64,000 nucleotides of DNA from Adiantum capillus-veneris (GCA_014529385.2 CM043947.1:116602087-116666086), one strand, 5' to 3'. Positions 1-12,386 are shown, counted from the stretch's first letter. Numbers and translations: made by a program. Notes: a model not told the origin generated them from the letters alone.

Positions 1-2054
1 ATTGCCATAGTTAGCTATCTCACCCTGTCAAATCACTCAAACATTTTTGTTATCCCTACCATTTCACTGTACATAGGCGTGCGTGAGTTAGGAAACTTTT
101 CCCATATTTTCCTAAAAACCCTCAATTAGCTAGTCACTATGCTAGTTGAGCCAAAAAAATAAAAATAAAATAAAATAAAATATATTATGGCCCATTTGTG
201 TGTAAATATTTCATTGTATATAGGGCCTAAATAAAAGGATTTTTCATAATTATTTAAATATTTTTACCTATGGTGTGTTATTTATGCTATGTACATTGAC
301 TCACCATTACCATATTTTTTCTTACCATTTTGCATACTCTTTATTCCATATGAAAAAAATTTCATGCAAACTTCTCTTATTTTAGGTGTAACTCCATCCC
401 TATTTATGTGTATATTTTTTCACTATTGTGATTTTATTTATGTGTATATTTTTTCACTATTGAGATTTTTCCTTCCTACATCTATTCTCTTTTACTCTCA
501 TAAATTAGAACACCAAAAATATTCATCTTTTTATGGTAGACTTATAATGAGAGAGATTTATTTTGACCCCTTTATTTTTTTTCCACCTATATTATTTATA
601 TTTGACATGTACATATTTTTTTAGACCCCTAAATATTTGATTTTCTTAGTTGTACTATTCACTTATATCATGATCTCAACAATATCTTCAATTATAGACC
701 TACCAAATAAGGTCAAGGGTATGTGGCATGCATGCATGCACCATGGGGAGCTCACTCTTGGAGGTATTTAAAAGAATCATCCAAAGAAGGACCTCACAAG
801 GATCTTGTGCAGTGGAAAAAACAATCGGTTTTGCTGAATTTTTAAAGATCACATGCTCCCCGAATTTGAAAAGGTCATACAAAAAAAAGTTGTAGCTCCT
901 AAGCTGAATTTCACCTCAAATTTTTTCATATTTTTCTGAGCTATGAGCTGTGAGCTACGATTTTATTGGTGGACCCCAGTTTGCCCATGCTATGCAGCCA
1001 CACTTCCTCTTCCACTTTACCATTTTCCTTTTTCACACACACTCCTCCCTCTCCTTCCCACTCCCAAACCTGCAACTCCCATGTCCTAACTCACCCTCTT
1101 CACCATTGCCATATCTATCACACCTCCATACTCTTCATCCTCCATTTCTACATCCTATGTGTCCCCCTTTCTCTCTACATATATGTCCATATTACCATAC
1201 TCTCTTCAACTTTGTAAAGAACTTCAAAAATTCAGCGAAAATCCAAGAATAACCTCTGCAAATGAAGGCTTTTATCATGAATTTTCCAAGGCTGAAGATA
1301 ACATAGCTTCATCGGCACGCGCTACTTCGCCATGCTGACCGCTTCTTCTTCCGGTGCTGTAAAGAGGTGAATGTCAACTTCTCCAAAGCTTCAACCTCTC
1401 TTTACAAGCTCATCCCTTCTCTAACTTTTATCATCATATATCTCACCATTTAGTGAATTATTTTGTAAATATTTTTTAGTGATAATTACTAACTACTAAC
1501 CACTAACCTTATTGTAAAATGCACCCTCTACTAGAGTAGGCACTCCCAAATTATTCACTCAATCCTCTCTCCTTTCATCCTCAAAAATTCTCTTCCCTTG
1601 AGCCCACATCCATGTGACTCAAAGGACAAGAGAGACCCACCCTCATTAGAAATAAAAATAAAAAATATGCATAATCTTTTATTCCTTCAAATAAACTTGA
1701 TTAGGCCTAATCCAAATCGGGGCTTCTAGAACCTATAAATAGAGCCCTTCTCTCCCTTGTAAATCATCACATGATCACACTACACCACACCATTCTCAAC
1801 ACATAACACACCACTCTTTAAGCCTAGTTGTGTAGAGTGTGTGCATCAATTGTGAATGCTCTATTCCATCACTACACATAGGTGCATGGAGAAGCTTGAA
1901 GTTAGTTATGCCATCTAGAGGGGTGGAGTGATACTATACTTTGCAATCACACTTGTAGCCTACTCTTGTCCATAAATAAGATTCATAGTTTTGGGTGCAA
2001 TTGTATGCTGCAACTACGACTCTTCTCTCCAAATTGACTTGATAAGTTGGCTCA
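1..2054 (+). repeat. 5' LTR of element I, left part
   Basis: The sequence matches 10598-12515 up to base 1862. The remaining stretch to 2054 continues the LTR, and it resumes at 7514 after the Copia insertion. That continuation is missing from the 3' copy, which is cut at the CACTA end. It has a TATA-like box at 1734 and pyrimidine-rich stretches around 1020-1160. Short open frames here are not conserved in a coding-like way and are not called. Confidence 0.85.
1734..1741 (+). promoter_or_regulatory. TATA box of element I 5' LTR
   Basis: TATAAATA lies in a GC-richer stretch (AGAACC before, GAGCCC after) and is identical in the 3' LTR copy at 12387-12394. It sits late in the LTR, as expected for a U3/R promoter. 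Transcription would start about 30 bases downstream. Confidence 0.6.
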
Positions 2055-2189
2055 TGTTGGAGCTATATATGGCTCACTCTACTCAACTTGGTCTGACCTA
2101 TATATTTGTATCTTGTCCTCAATATGAATCAGCCTTCGGGAGCGTATATGGTGTGTCTCTTATCTCGTCTCTCTCTCTTTCTCTCTACA
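2055..2189 (+). repeat. 5' LTR of Copia-1 (135 bp)
   Basis: It begins TGTTGGAGC, ends CTCTCTACA and carries a TATATATG element near its start. At 135 bp it is very short for a Copia LTR. It differs from the 3' LTR at three sites. Confidence 0.96.
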
Positions 2190-2203
2190 TGGTATCAGAG
2201 CAG
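2190..2203 (+). other. Primer-binding site of Copia-1 (initiator tRNA-Met)
   Basis: TGGTATCAGAGCAG immediately follows the LTR. This is the standard plant Copia PBS, complementary to the 3' end of initiator methionine tRNA. Confidence 0.93.
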
Positions 2204-2959
2204 TAACGATCATGCGCCGATTCAATTCATGGTGACAAAACAGTATGTGTATGCGATTTGCATGTAAGATTCAAAAATTGCTACAAATTTTATTTTTGAG
2301 CATTGATTCTTGTTAATTATGGTTGTTTTGTGTTAAGAAGAATATGATTAGTGTTTTGTGTGACGTTTATTGCTAATCAATCTAATCGTTGATTACGTTT
2401 TCTTGTTGATGACACCCTGAACTTCATCTCAATTTTTCTTGCTGTTCTGCTCAAAATTTGGAGAAACGGGAAAAGCGCTATGGAGTGTAGCGCAATGGCA
2501 CTTTTCATCCAAAACTTGTTCATCTCCTCGAGCTCTTCGATTTGAGTTCTAGGTTTGCGTCAATCGAAGTTCGCAGCAGAAAGTTATGTTGTTTTTACTG
2601 CAATTGAGCATGACGCAGCTTTCTTCGTCCTACTTCTTCGTGAAGCGTTTGCGATCATTTTTCTTATTTTGGCGTTAACTTTTTCGAGAAGATTTAGCTT
2701 TTTGCTATTCATATTGTGGCCGTCAATCTTGCGTCTCACGCCACTCTATTTTGAGGACTCTTTTATTATTAACGTCTCCTTTACCCTGCCCTTTTTGGGT
2801 GACGTCTCTCACATCTTTGGAAGTTCCTTGAGCATCCTTCTTACGTTTATCATTGACAGAACGCACTCCTCATATCTCTCTCATTCTCAATTGCGGCCTT
2901 CACCATCTATGGTGTGCAAATTCTGCGATCTTATCTTATACGTCTTCTCGCAACAAGAT

Positions 2960-3889
2960 ATGGCTATGAATATTCTCGTCAATGGCTTTCCTTCTGGCCA
3001 GCGTTCTGTTCCTCCTTTCCAAGGTCAAGGTTTTCCAGGCTGGAAAGCAAAGATGTTGTTAATTCTTGAAGGCAATGAGCTCTCCGATGTTGTTCTTGGA
3101 AATCGTGTTTGTCCGCCTCAGCCTGTTGATACGGATAATGATAACATGCTTATCACTGAAGGACCTATATTTGAAGATTGGAATGTTGCCTATACGGATT
3201 GGCAACGACGTGATAAAGCAGCTCGTCGGTATATTCTTTCTACTCTTACTGATTCCCTTTTGCTTGATATGTACGAACTGCCTACTTCCCACGACGTATG
3301 GAAGTACCTTATTGCAAACTTTCAGAAGAAATCTGTCACAGAAATACTTTATTTGAGAGGGTTGCTTAACAAGTTACAATATGAAGTTGGTACTACCATG
3401 ACGGGACATATTGAATCTTTCAAATCTATTATTAATCAACTTGCTGTTGTCGGTGATCCTGTTCCACAAAAGCAACTGATTACACTTCTCCTTGATACGG
3501 TGAAGGACTCTTCTTATGATAACATTGTTACTATTGATTTCGACCAAGCCTACATGTCTTTAATTGAATACTCTCAACGTCAAGAACGTCGTAATGCTAG
3601 TCATGATACAGCTATGATTTCACACGAGGCGACTGAGTCACAACAGATGGAACGGGCTTTTTATGCTCGAAGGCATCCATTTCAACGAGGAAACCGCAGA
3701 GGTGGCCGTCGCGGTAATATTTTCTCTCGTCTCAAATTTTCTAATAAGCAATGTTCTTACTGCAACAGAAATGGCCATACTGAAGATGATTGTTGGGCAC
3801 GTCAATATGATGAAGAACACAATATTACCACAAAACAACCACGTTTATCTAGAGACTCTTCTTCTTCTTCTTGTGAATATTGTGGATGA
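2960..3889 (+). pseudogene. gag: Copia-1 gag, interrupted by an in-frame TGA
   Basis: This is the nucleocapsid/capsid part of the polyprotein. I chose the ATG at 2960 because the protein from there (starting MAMNILVNGF) looks like Copia gag. The open frame extends upstream to 2555, but that part lacks gag features and looks like leader. A capsid-type domain is followed by a basic stretch and a CCHC zinc knuckle (C-SY-C-NRNG-H-TEDD-C). A second knuckle begins CEYCG, is interrupted by TGA at 3887-3889, and continues in the same frame as SDH-PTHM-C. The stop therefore occupies one of the four residues between the second Cys and the His. Gag and pol are otherwise one frame. Confidence 0.9.
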
Positions 3890-6721
3890 TCTGATCATCC
3901 CACTCATATGTGCTATAAGCGTCGATTCGACACAGATCGGAATAGAGCATATGCTACTGAACATCGAAACAACATTGTACCAGAAACAAGCTGCGTCCTA
4001 TGTTCAGTTGCTCCAGACAGAATACTTCATGTACGCGATGGATCACTTTTTATCGTCGATTCTGGTGCTACAGGAAATATGACATATCAGTCTAAGTGGC
4101 TCCATAACTATCATCCACTGCCAGTTCAACGTGTTGTTTATCTTGCTGATGATACTACTTGTCAAGTAAAGGGTATTGGAGACTTATATCTTGGTACCTT
4201 ATCTTCTTCCACTAGAATTTTGCGAGGAGTATTACATGTACCAGATCTTCAACGTAATCTTCTTTCAGTTGCTAGACTTGTTGATCTTGGTCTGTTTGTT
4301 GGATTTGATCATACCAAATGCCGAATTGAGAAAGATGGACAGACTATAGCCACTGCTCCTCGAAATGGTAATTTGTTTGAACTCTCTCTCAACGATGTTG
4401 TAGCAAATGTTGTCACTGCTCCAGGTGATCATGATTGCAAAGTATGGCATCACCGTTTTGTTCATGCTGATTTCTCAAAACTCCTTGATCTTCAACGTCG
4501 TGATCTTGTTCATGGCATGGATCTTAAAGCCCATCCTCATATGGGAATTTGTGAATTTTGTGCTCTTGGAAAACACAATCGCAAACCCTTTCCTCTTTCA
4601 AATACAACTCATTCTCATGACATATTGGATCTTGTTCATACTGATATATGTGGACCTCTACCTTCTTCGAGATCACAATATCGCTACTTCATTACTTTCA
4701 TTGATGATTTCTCAAGGTATACGACAGTATTTCTACTTAGACAAAAATCTGAAGCCTTATCTGTTTTCAAACAATTCCACAAGGCTGCAGAACTTCAAAC
4801 TGGTCGTCGCCTTAAGAAGCTTCATAGTGACAATGGAGGCGAATATGTTTCTCGAGAGTTTGTGAGTTACTATGCTGATAGTGGAATTCATCATGAACAC
4901 ACTATTCCATATTCGCCTCAACAGAACGGTGTTGCTGAACGAAAGAATCGCACTATTCTCAATGCCGTAAGATGTATGCTGATTCATTCTGGCTTATCTC
5001 ATGTTTTTTGGGCTAAAGCTACTTTGACAGCAGTATTTATTCATAATCATCTTCCTACTACTGCACCCTCTGGTAAGATACCCATCACAGCATGGACATG
5101 TGACATTCCTTCTGTATCTCATTTTCGAACCTTTGGATGTATTGCTTATATTCATGTTCCCAAAGAAACACGAACAAAGCTTGATGCTCCTGGTCTTAAA
5201 GTTATTTTTATTGGATATTCTGACACTTCCAAAGGCTACAAATTCTATGACACTTCCTCCAAGAAAGTAATTGTGAATCGTGATGCTACTTTTAACGAAC
5301 AGCTTATGGGAGGCTCATGGTCCATGGATGATTCTGATGATACTAAATCATTGCTTCAAGCTTTTCCATTTCTTTCAGAAGATGAAACTCTTCCTATAGA
5401 GCAACTTTCCTCTTCACAACCATCCATTCCGAATGTCGCCAATGATGATATTGATATTTTTGTTGATCTGCCTATTGATTTTGAACATGGCTCATGTCAT
5501 GTTTATGATGACGATATTGCTGATAATGCTTTTTCTACTTCCGAAGATCCAATTACTTATGATGAAGCTATCTCTTCACCACAAAAGGATCAATGGCAAG
5601 AGGCTATGGAAGCAGAGTACGATTCTCTTATCTCTAAAGGTACATGGATACTAACTGAATTACCTCCTGGTCGTACAGCTATTAAATGTAAGTGGGTGTA
5701 TAAGACAAAAGTAAAAGCAGATGGATCTTTTGACAAGTTCAAGGCGCGTTTAGTTGCAAAAGGTTATTCCCAAGTAGCTGGTGTTGATTATCAAGAGACT
5801 TTTTCACCAGTTGTTCGCATTACAAGTGTTCGAGTTTTATTGGCATTTGTTGTTCAATTTGATTTAGAAGCTCATCAAATGGATGTGCGAACTGCTTTTC
5901 TTAATGGTGACTTGGAAGAGGAAATTTATATGGAACAACCAGAAGGGTTTGTTATTCCAGGTAAAGAAGACCTTGTTGCTCAACTCCATAAGGCACTATA
6001 TGGTCTCAAACAAGCTTCACGAGCTTGGTATACAAAATTTGATCTTTTTCTCACCTCTAAAGGATTCATCTCTTGCTCGTCAGACCCCAACTTATACATA
6101 AAATTCCAAGGTAGATGTTTTGTGATTCTTGCTCTTTATGTGGATGATACCATCCTTGTTTCCAATGATTTGGGATTTCTTCAGCAAGTGAAAAAGTTAT
6201 TGTCTTCTGCATTTGATATGGTGGATCTTGGAGAGATTCACTCGTGTCTTGGCATTCAAATCCAACGGAACCGTACAAAAGGTATTTTATTCCTTCGACA
6301 GTCAAAGTTTATTGCAGATACTATTCAAAAATTTGGTATGGAATCTGCACATTCAGCCAACACACCTTGTCTTGCAAGCTCTACGAAGAACACTTCTGAC
6401 AATGGCGGTCAACTTGTCACAAATCAACCTTATGCTAACTTGATTGGATGTCTTCAGTTTGTTGGCATGAACACTCGTCCTGATATTCTGTTTGCTGCTA
6501 ATTATCTTGGACAACATCTTGCATGTCCTTCTCTTAAGCATTGGTCTGCTGCAAAGCGTGTGTTGAAATACTTGAAAGGCACTACAGATTTTGGTTTAGT
6601 CTATCGACGACAACTCACATCGGATTCTATGCAATCTCTTTCTCTTTTGGGTTCACAGATGCAGACTGGGCAAGCTCACATTTATCTATGCGATCTACTA
6701 GTGGAAATTTCTTCTTTATAA
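3890..6721 (+). pseudogene. pol: Copia-1 pol: protease, integrase, RT (frameshifted at the end)
   Basis: It is in frame with gag after the TGA. The domains in order are: retropepsin with active site VDSGATG near 4055; integrase with an HHCC zinc region around 4450-4560, core motifs HTDICGP near 4635 and HSDNGGEY near 4828, and the catalytic Glu in NGVAERKNR near 4930; the usual Copia linker; and RT with KARLVAKGYSQ near 5740 and catalytic YVDD near 6139. The frame is lost between about 6630 and 6655, where RNase H moves to another frame. Without that one-base shift and the gag stop, all catalytic motifs look intact. Confidence 0.92.
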
Positions 6722-7125
6722 ATGGTTGTCTTGTTTCTTGGACTAGCAAGAAACAACGTTGTGTTGCAGTTTCTACGACAGAGTCAGAATATGTTGCGGC
6801 ATCACTTGCAGCTCGTGAGTTGATTTGGCTTCGACAAATGCTGGTTGATATTGGTCACTCTCCTCTTTCTAGCACACCCTTGCGGTGTGACAACCAAAGT
6901 GCTATTAGTCTTGCAAAAGACTATGTTCAACATAATAAGTCAAAGCACATTGCTGTCCATTATCATTATGTCAGGTATGAAGTACGCAAAGGAACCATTA
7001 TGGTTGAACACTGTCCAAGTGACCAGATGATTGCAGACATTTTGACCAAAGGCCTCAACGAGTCACGTTTCATCCTCTTGCGCTCGGAGCTTGGAGTTGC
7101 TTCGACCTCACTCTTTCTAGATTAG
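6650..7125 (+). pseudogene. Copia-1 RNase H, shifted frame
   Basis: It continues pol in another frame. It begins FTDADWA (first catalytic Asp), followed by SWTSKKQ, STTESEYVAAS (catalytic Glu), CDNQSAISLA (Asp), and the conserved C-terminal region with SKHIAVHYHYVR and ADILTKGL. The stop is at 7123-7125, some 240 bases before the PPT. The shift is a single base within a T/C-rich run. Confidence 0.9.
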
Positions 7126-7361
7126 CTTCTTTGCTATTGTAATAGCTTTGTACATATGACATTGTAATCTTTTAGGTACCATACACTATGCACACTCCAC
7201 ATTTGCACATTGTGATCTCTAAGTCACTTGAATATTTGTACATAGATGCACAATTCACTTTCACATCATCATCGCTGGTTCATATTTTCACATTGTATAG
7301 GGGCTTGGGTTTTTCCCTTGAACTCCCCAAGGGTTTTTTCATCCAAAGCTAGAGACCTTTG

Positions 7362-7373
7362 TTTGAGTGGGGG
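7362..7373 (+). other. Polypurine tract of Copia-1
   Basis: TTTGAGTGGGGG directly abuts the 3' LTR start at 7374. This is the plus-strand primer site. Confidence 0.85.
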
Positions 7374-7508
7374 TGTTGGAGCTATATATGGCTCACTCTA
7401 CTCAACTTGGTCTCACCTATATATTTGTATCTTGTCCTCAATATGAATCAGTCTTCGGGAGCGTATATGGTGTGTCTCTTGTCTCGTCTCTCTCTCTTTC
7501 TCTCTACA
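7374..7508 (+). repeat. 3' LTR of Copia-1 (135 bp)
   Basis: It matches 2055-2189 with three substitutions and is followed by the GCTCA target duplication at 7509-7513. Confidence 0.96.
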
Positions 7509-7513
7509 GCTCA

Positions 7514-8034
7514 TGAGGTGGTTGAAGGTATATTGTCCTTGAAGTTTGTTGTGCCATTTCATGCTTGGTGGTTTGAGGGCTTGTTGAATTGTTTGCCTAA
7601 AAGTTAAATTGTAAGAGGGTGCTCGGTGAGAGGGCTCCCGTGACCCTAAGACAATTTGTGTATTGGCAACAAGGTCAAGTTTTGTGTTGTCTCTCTATTT
7701 ATCATCAAGCTTTGTGTGCATCTAGTCTTTAAAGCTAAGACTGAGTTGCTCAAGTTGATTTGTGCTCTTTACCTCTCTCTGGCGTGGTGAATGTTTGTGT
7801 CTGGTGTGTGTGGCTATCTTGCATTCCCCTCTCTTGTGCGTTTGAGTACAAGGAGATATCATGTGCGTTCTAGTTCGCACCTACAACTAGGTGGTGCCCC
7901 TTTTTTTGTTTAGTTTCTGGTTGTGGGTTGTTGTTGTCTCTGATTGTGATTGCCTCAGCCCCAATTGAGCAGCACGGGAGCCTCGAACGGTATTTAGAGG
8001 CCGCTCTTCTTGTTGCCCACCCATGACCGCCTCA
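7514..8034 (+). repeat. 5' LTR of element I, right part
   Basis: Once Copia-1 and one GCTCA copy are removed, this joins base 2054 smoothly. It ends with CGCCTCA just before the PBS. The counterpart in the 3' LTR is absent because that LTR stops at the CACTA boundary, so this end is inferred from the PBS only. Confidence 0.65.
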
Positions 8035-8037
8035 AAT

Positions 8038-8055
8038 TGGTGCCCCCACTGAGGA
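8038..8055 (+). other. Primer-binding site of element I
   Basis: TTGGTGCCCCCACTGAGG lies four bases after the presumed LTR end. The same layout occurs on the minus strand of Gypsy-3 (TGGTGCCCCCACAGGGGA, 63429-63448). It resembles the TGGCGCCCACCGTGGGG-type PBS of plant Tat elements; I did not assign the tRNA. Confidence 0.65.
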
Positions 8056-8333
8056 ACTGACTTTGTGCTTATTGTTGTTGTATTGCATGAATGCTTGAAT
8101 TTTAGCATAATCAAGTAGATTATATGAATCATGAAAACTTGTATGACCGAGTTTAATTTCAACGCAACAAAAATTGATCTAGAATATGGTTTGGAATAGC
8201 ATAACATAAGAAAGGAAAAAAACATTTTCACATAAGAGTCTAGAATTCATGTTGAAAGACCTTTCAAAACTTTGTGTAGTTAGTTGATGATTGTTTGGAA
8301 CTAATCTTTGTGTGGTTCTAGCATTGAGAGACT

Positions 8334-10265
8334 ATGACACGCTATACCTTTGATGATATCCCAATCTTCTTCGGAAATCTAGAAGAAGATGTTGATGATT
8401 TTCTTGCTGATTTTAGAATGGTTTGTCATATCCTTGGTAAAAGGGATGACATTGAAAAAGGGGATTTTCTATTGCTATGCCTTAGAGGCAACGTTGAGCA
8501 ATGGTTTTGGAGTATGTCTTCTCAGATTGAAGATGGATATACCCAGATTTCCAAAGCTCTGAAGACTAGATTCTCTAAAATTCCAACAACAGAGACAACA
8601 TGGGCTTCATTAGGGAGACTTCAGCAACATGGTGAAGACTACTATGCTTATGAGGATATTTTTTCTCGTCAATGGGGAAGATGTGGGTTTAGTTCTACAT
8701 TTCCAGATTATGTAAAAATGGAGCAATTTATTTCGGGTTTGTCTCCTTTCCTAAAGACTAAGGTTACTTGTAGTGGACCCTCTACCTTTGAAGAAGCGGT
8801 CACTATTGCTTGAAGGAAGTTTCACAAGTACTTCTACATCAAAAATGGTTTCCATCATGCTGGAAGAACCAACCACCATGAAAGTGTTTCTATCAAGGAG
8901 TCATCTCCTTTGCCATACTTGTCTCCTTCTACTCCGACAAATGTTGAAGAAGTTACTTACATGCCAGCTGATTATTCAAGTGCTAAAGTGTGTGGCCAAG
9001 ATTCAAATGTGGAATCTCTTTCTTCTACCTTTATCACAAGCATGCCAAAATCGACACAAGATATCTCAAATGGCATTCATGATTCAATAATGGATACATG
9101 CAACCTTTTGGTGGAGGATCAATTTCTAGTCCGAGCAGACAAAGCTTTTGTGCAACATGAATCTATGGAGAATGAAGACCTTGAAGGTAACCTTGATCTT
9201 ATGGAATGTTCTGAGAGTGTATCTTGTTAAGAAGAAGAGAGTGAAGAGGAAGATGAAATCATAGGTGGGGAGATCATAGACCACATTGATCATAAAGAGA
9301 TGATTGTGTACATGGAATGCCAACTCCAAAACAAAGTAGAAGAACGTGAGTTGAATCCATGTGAGGATAATCTTCAAGAAGTGTTTGAGGATGTTGAAAA
9401 GCATTGGTATGACCCATGTATGTTAAGCATGGAGGAACCTATCATGCAAGAAGCCAAAGTTTTCACAAAATCAAATAATAATCCATCAACATTTGAGGTA
9501 GTACAATGTGAGGAGTTACAACCTTGCCAAAGGGGGGGCTTGGAAGGGGATGAAGAACATGGGAGAGTAGTAAAAAATAAAATCATAAAAGGAAATTGTC
9601 AGAAGGGTATCATTCTCTCCAATGGTGTTTTAGCGGGTGGCTCTTTATTCATGGGACAATCTCTTAGCAAGAAAATCCAAGCTTTTGAAGCCCGAATCAT
9701 CTTCACATTGGGTTTCACCTCTTCAAAGTCAACTTCTCCTCTCTTCACATATACCTTTCATCGGCGGCACCATACCTTCTTAAGTGGAAGAGGACATGAA
9801 TACTTGGTGATGAACGGATGTTTCCAAACCTTCTTCATTTGGTTCTTTGGTGTATGGAGGTCGCACATTGTGATGCTTCTGGTCTTCATCATAGATGAAA
9901 AACTTGTTGATTGCTACATGTGGATATTTCATCAATCTATACCAAAATCTATTCTCTTCCAATGTGTTGGAAGCAATAGAAACCTTCGTCTATTATCTAC
10001 TTATGTGGTAAACTATTTGCAATATCTTCCAATAGCAACTGGAAGCATGGACCAAGCTTTCCTAAATCATGAAGATCATAGAATTTTTGACTTGATGAGC
10101 CTACCTAGGTTGAATGAAATCTATGAGCTACAGTTCAGGAATTTTCTCATACAAGCTCTTGAAGATCGTAGCAGATACATCAACTTTACACAGGAGGAAG
10201 AGCAACCAATCTTTTATATCACATTCATAGTGATAGATGCAGTGATGGACAACAATAAAATCTAA
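8334..10265 (+). pseudogene. Element I gag-like protein, one frame with two stops
   Basis: Starting at ATG 8334, a single frame of about 644 codons runs to TAA at 10265 and is broken only by TGA at 8811-8813 and TAA at 9228-9230. The first 160 residues look like a retrotransposon capsid (gag) domain, with the FFGNLEEDVDDFL start, the LCLRGNVEQWFW core and the WGRCGF/FISGL end. The middle is acidic, with an E-rich run after the second stop. The C-terminal part (9700-10265) has a hydrophobic, tryptophan-rich stretch around 9815-9900 that could span a membrane; I do not recognise it. No enzyme motif is visible. The frame has few stops for such AT-rich DNA, so the whole length was probably coding. 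Confidence 0.7.
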
Positions 10266-10557
10266 AAATTTCTTCAACCGAAATCAGTAAGTGATTCCAT
10301 ACCATACATCTCTCTTTGGGAAAGATACTTCATGATCTTTGATCTTGGGGGGTGCTTATGGAAACTTTCTCAATGGAGGAGGTTTACTCCATCACTTCAT
10401 TACATCCTGCTATTGGCCCTGAGAACCTTTCATATCACACAAGGTTTTTCTAATCATACAATGAAGGTTCTTCAAAGATGAGAGCAGACAAAGACAGATG
10501 TTACACAATCTACATGTTGTATGATCGGATAAATGGTACATGAATGTACCATTATCT

Positions 10558-10571
10558 AAGGGAGGAGCTAA
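10558..10571 (+). other. Polypurine tract of element I
   Basis: AAGGGAGGAGCTAA directly precedes the LTR start TGATAGCC at 10572. Confidence 0.7.
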
Positions 10572-10784
10572 TGATAGCCGTTTTTTGGCTTTCCATAATT
10601 GCCATAGTTAGCTACCTCACCCTATCAAATCACTCAAACATTTTGGTTATCCCTACCATTTCACTGTACATAGGCGTGCGTGAGTTAGGAAACTTTTCCC
10701 ATATTTTCCTAAAAACGCTCAATTAGCTAGTCACTATGCTAGTTGAGCCTAAAAAATAAAAATAATAATTAAAATAAAATATAT

Positions 10785-11015
10785 TATGGCCCATTTGTGT
10801 GTAAATATTTCATTGTATATAGGGCATAAATAAAAGGATTTTTCATAATTATTTAAATATTTTTACACACAAATGGGCCATAACAATTTCATGAAATATT
10901 TAAATAATTATGAAAAATCTTTTTATTTATGCCCTATATACAATGAAATATTTACACACAAATGGGCCACAAATATTTCATGCAATTGTTATGGCCCATT
11001 TGTGTGTAACAATTT
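10785..11015. repeat. Foldback (inverted repeat) unique to the 3' LTR
   Basis: About 75 bases starting ATGGCCCATTTGTGTG near 10786 are followed at about 10893-10970 by their near-exact reverse complement. Extra short copies of the ATGGCCCATTTGTGTG end occur in both orientations near 10864 and 10990. The 5' LTR has only the direct arm (186-267), followed by unrelated sequence. The RNA could form a long hairpin. Confidence 0.85.
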
Positions 11016-12386
11016 CATGCAAACTTCTCTTATTTTTGGTGTAACTCCATCCCAACAAAAATCCAAAAAAACTAGTTTTATTTATGTGTATATTTTTTCA
11101 CTATTGTGATTTTTTCCTTCCTACATCTATTCTCTTTTACTCTCATAAATTAGAACTCAAAAAATATTCATCTTTTTATAATTATGGTAGACTTATAATG
11201 AGAGAGATTTATTTTGACCCCTTTATATTTTTCCCACCTATATTATTTATATTTGACATGTACATATTTTTTTAGACTCCTAAATATTTGATTTTCTTAG
11301 TTGTACTATTCACTTATATCATGATCTCAACAATATCTTCAATTATAAACCTACCAAATAAGATCAAGGGTATGTGGCATGCATGCATGTACCATGGGGA
11401 GCTCACTCTTGGAGGTATTCAAAAGAATCATCCAAAGAAGGACCTCACAAGGAGCTTGTGCACTGGAAAACACAATCGGTTTTGCTGAATTTCTAAAGAT
11501 CACATGCTCCCCGAATTTGAAAAGGTGGTACAAAGAAAAGCTGTAGCTCGTGAGCTGAACTTTCTTCTCAAATTTTTTCAGATTTTTTTGAGCTAGGAGT
11601 TGTGAGCTATGATTTTATTGGTGGACCCCAGTTTGCCTATGCTATGCAGCAACACTCCCTCTTCCACTTTACCATTTTTCTCTTTCACACACACTCCTCC
11701 CTCTCCTTCCCACTCCCAAACCTGCAAATCCCATGTCCTAATTCACCCTCTTCACCATTGCCACATCTCTCACACCTCCATAGCCTTCATCCTCCATTTC
11801 TACACCCTATGTGTCCCCCTTTCTCTCTACATATATGTCCATATTACCATACTCTCTTCAACTTTGTAAAGAACTTCAAAAATTCAGCGAAAATCCAAGG
11901 ATAACCTCTGCAAATGAAGGCTTTTATCATGAATTTTCTAAGGTTTGAAGATAACATAGCTTCATCAACACGCGCTACTTCGCCATGCTGACCGCTTCTT
12001 CTTCCGGTGCTATAAAGAGGTGAATGTCAACTTCTCCAAAGCTTCAACCTCTCTTTACAAGCTCATCCCTTCTCTAACTTTTATCATCATATATCTCACC
12101 ATTTAGTGAATTATTTTGTAAATATTTTTTAGTGATAATTACTAACTACTAACCACTAACCTTATTGTAAAATGCACCCTCTACTAGAGTAGGCACTCCC
12201 AAATTATTCACTCAATCTCCTCTCCTTTCATCCTCAAAAATTCTCTTCCCTTGAGCCCACATCCATGTGACTCAAAGGACAAGAGAGACCCACCCTCATT
12301 AGAAATAAAAATAAAAAATATTCATAATCTTTTATTCCTTCAAATAAACTTGATTAGGCCTAATCCAAATCGGGGCTTCTAGAACC

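Larger units (their letters stand above)
2055..7508 (+). mobile_element. Copia-1: nearly intact Ty1/Copia retrotransposon
   Basis: The ends are TG...CA with 135-bp LTRs (2055-2189 and 7374-7508) that differ at only three positions by eye, so the insertion is recent. It is flanked by a perfect 5-bp target duplication GCTCA (2050-2054 and 7509-7513). The PBS directly follows the 5' LTR and the PPT directly precedes the 3' LTR. The interior has gag, protease, integrase, RT and RNase H in Copia order (integrase before RT). One in-frame stop and one frameshift break the polyprotein. It is inserted in the 5' LTR of element I. Confidence 0.96.

Noticed and set aside
2555-2959. Upstream extension of the Copia-1 gag frame
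   Set aside because: Starts without ATG and lacks gag features; treated as leader.
9700-9962. Env-like gene from the hydrophobic stretch in element I
   Set aside because: No signal peptide, cleavage site or second membrane anchor; one hydrophobic stretch is not enough.
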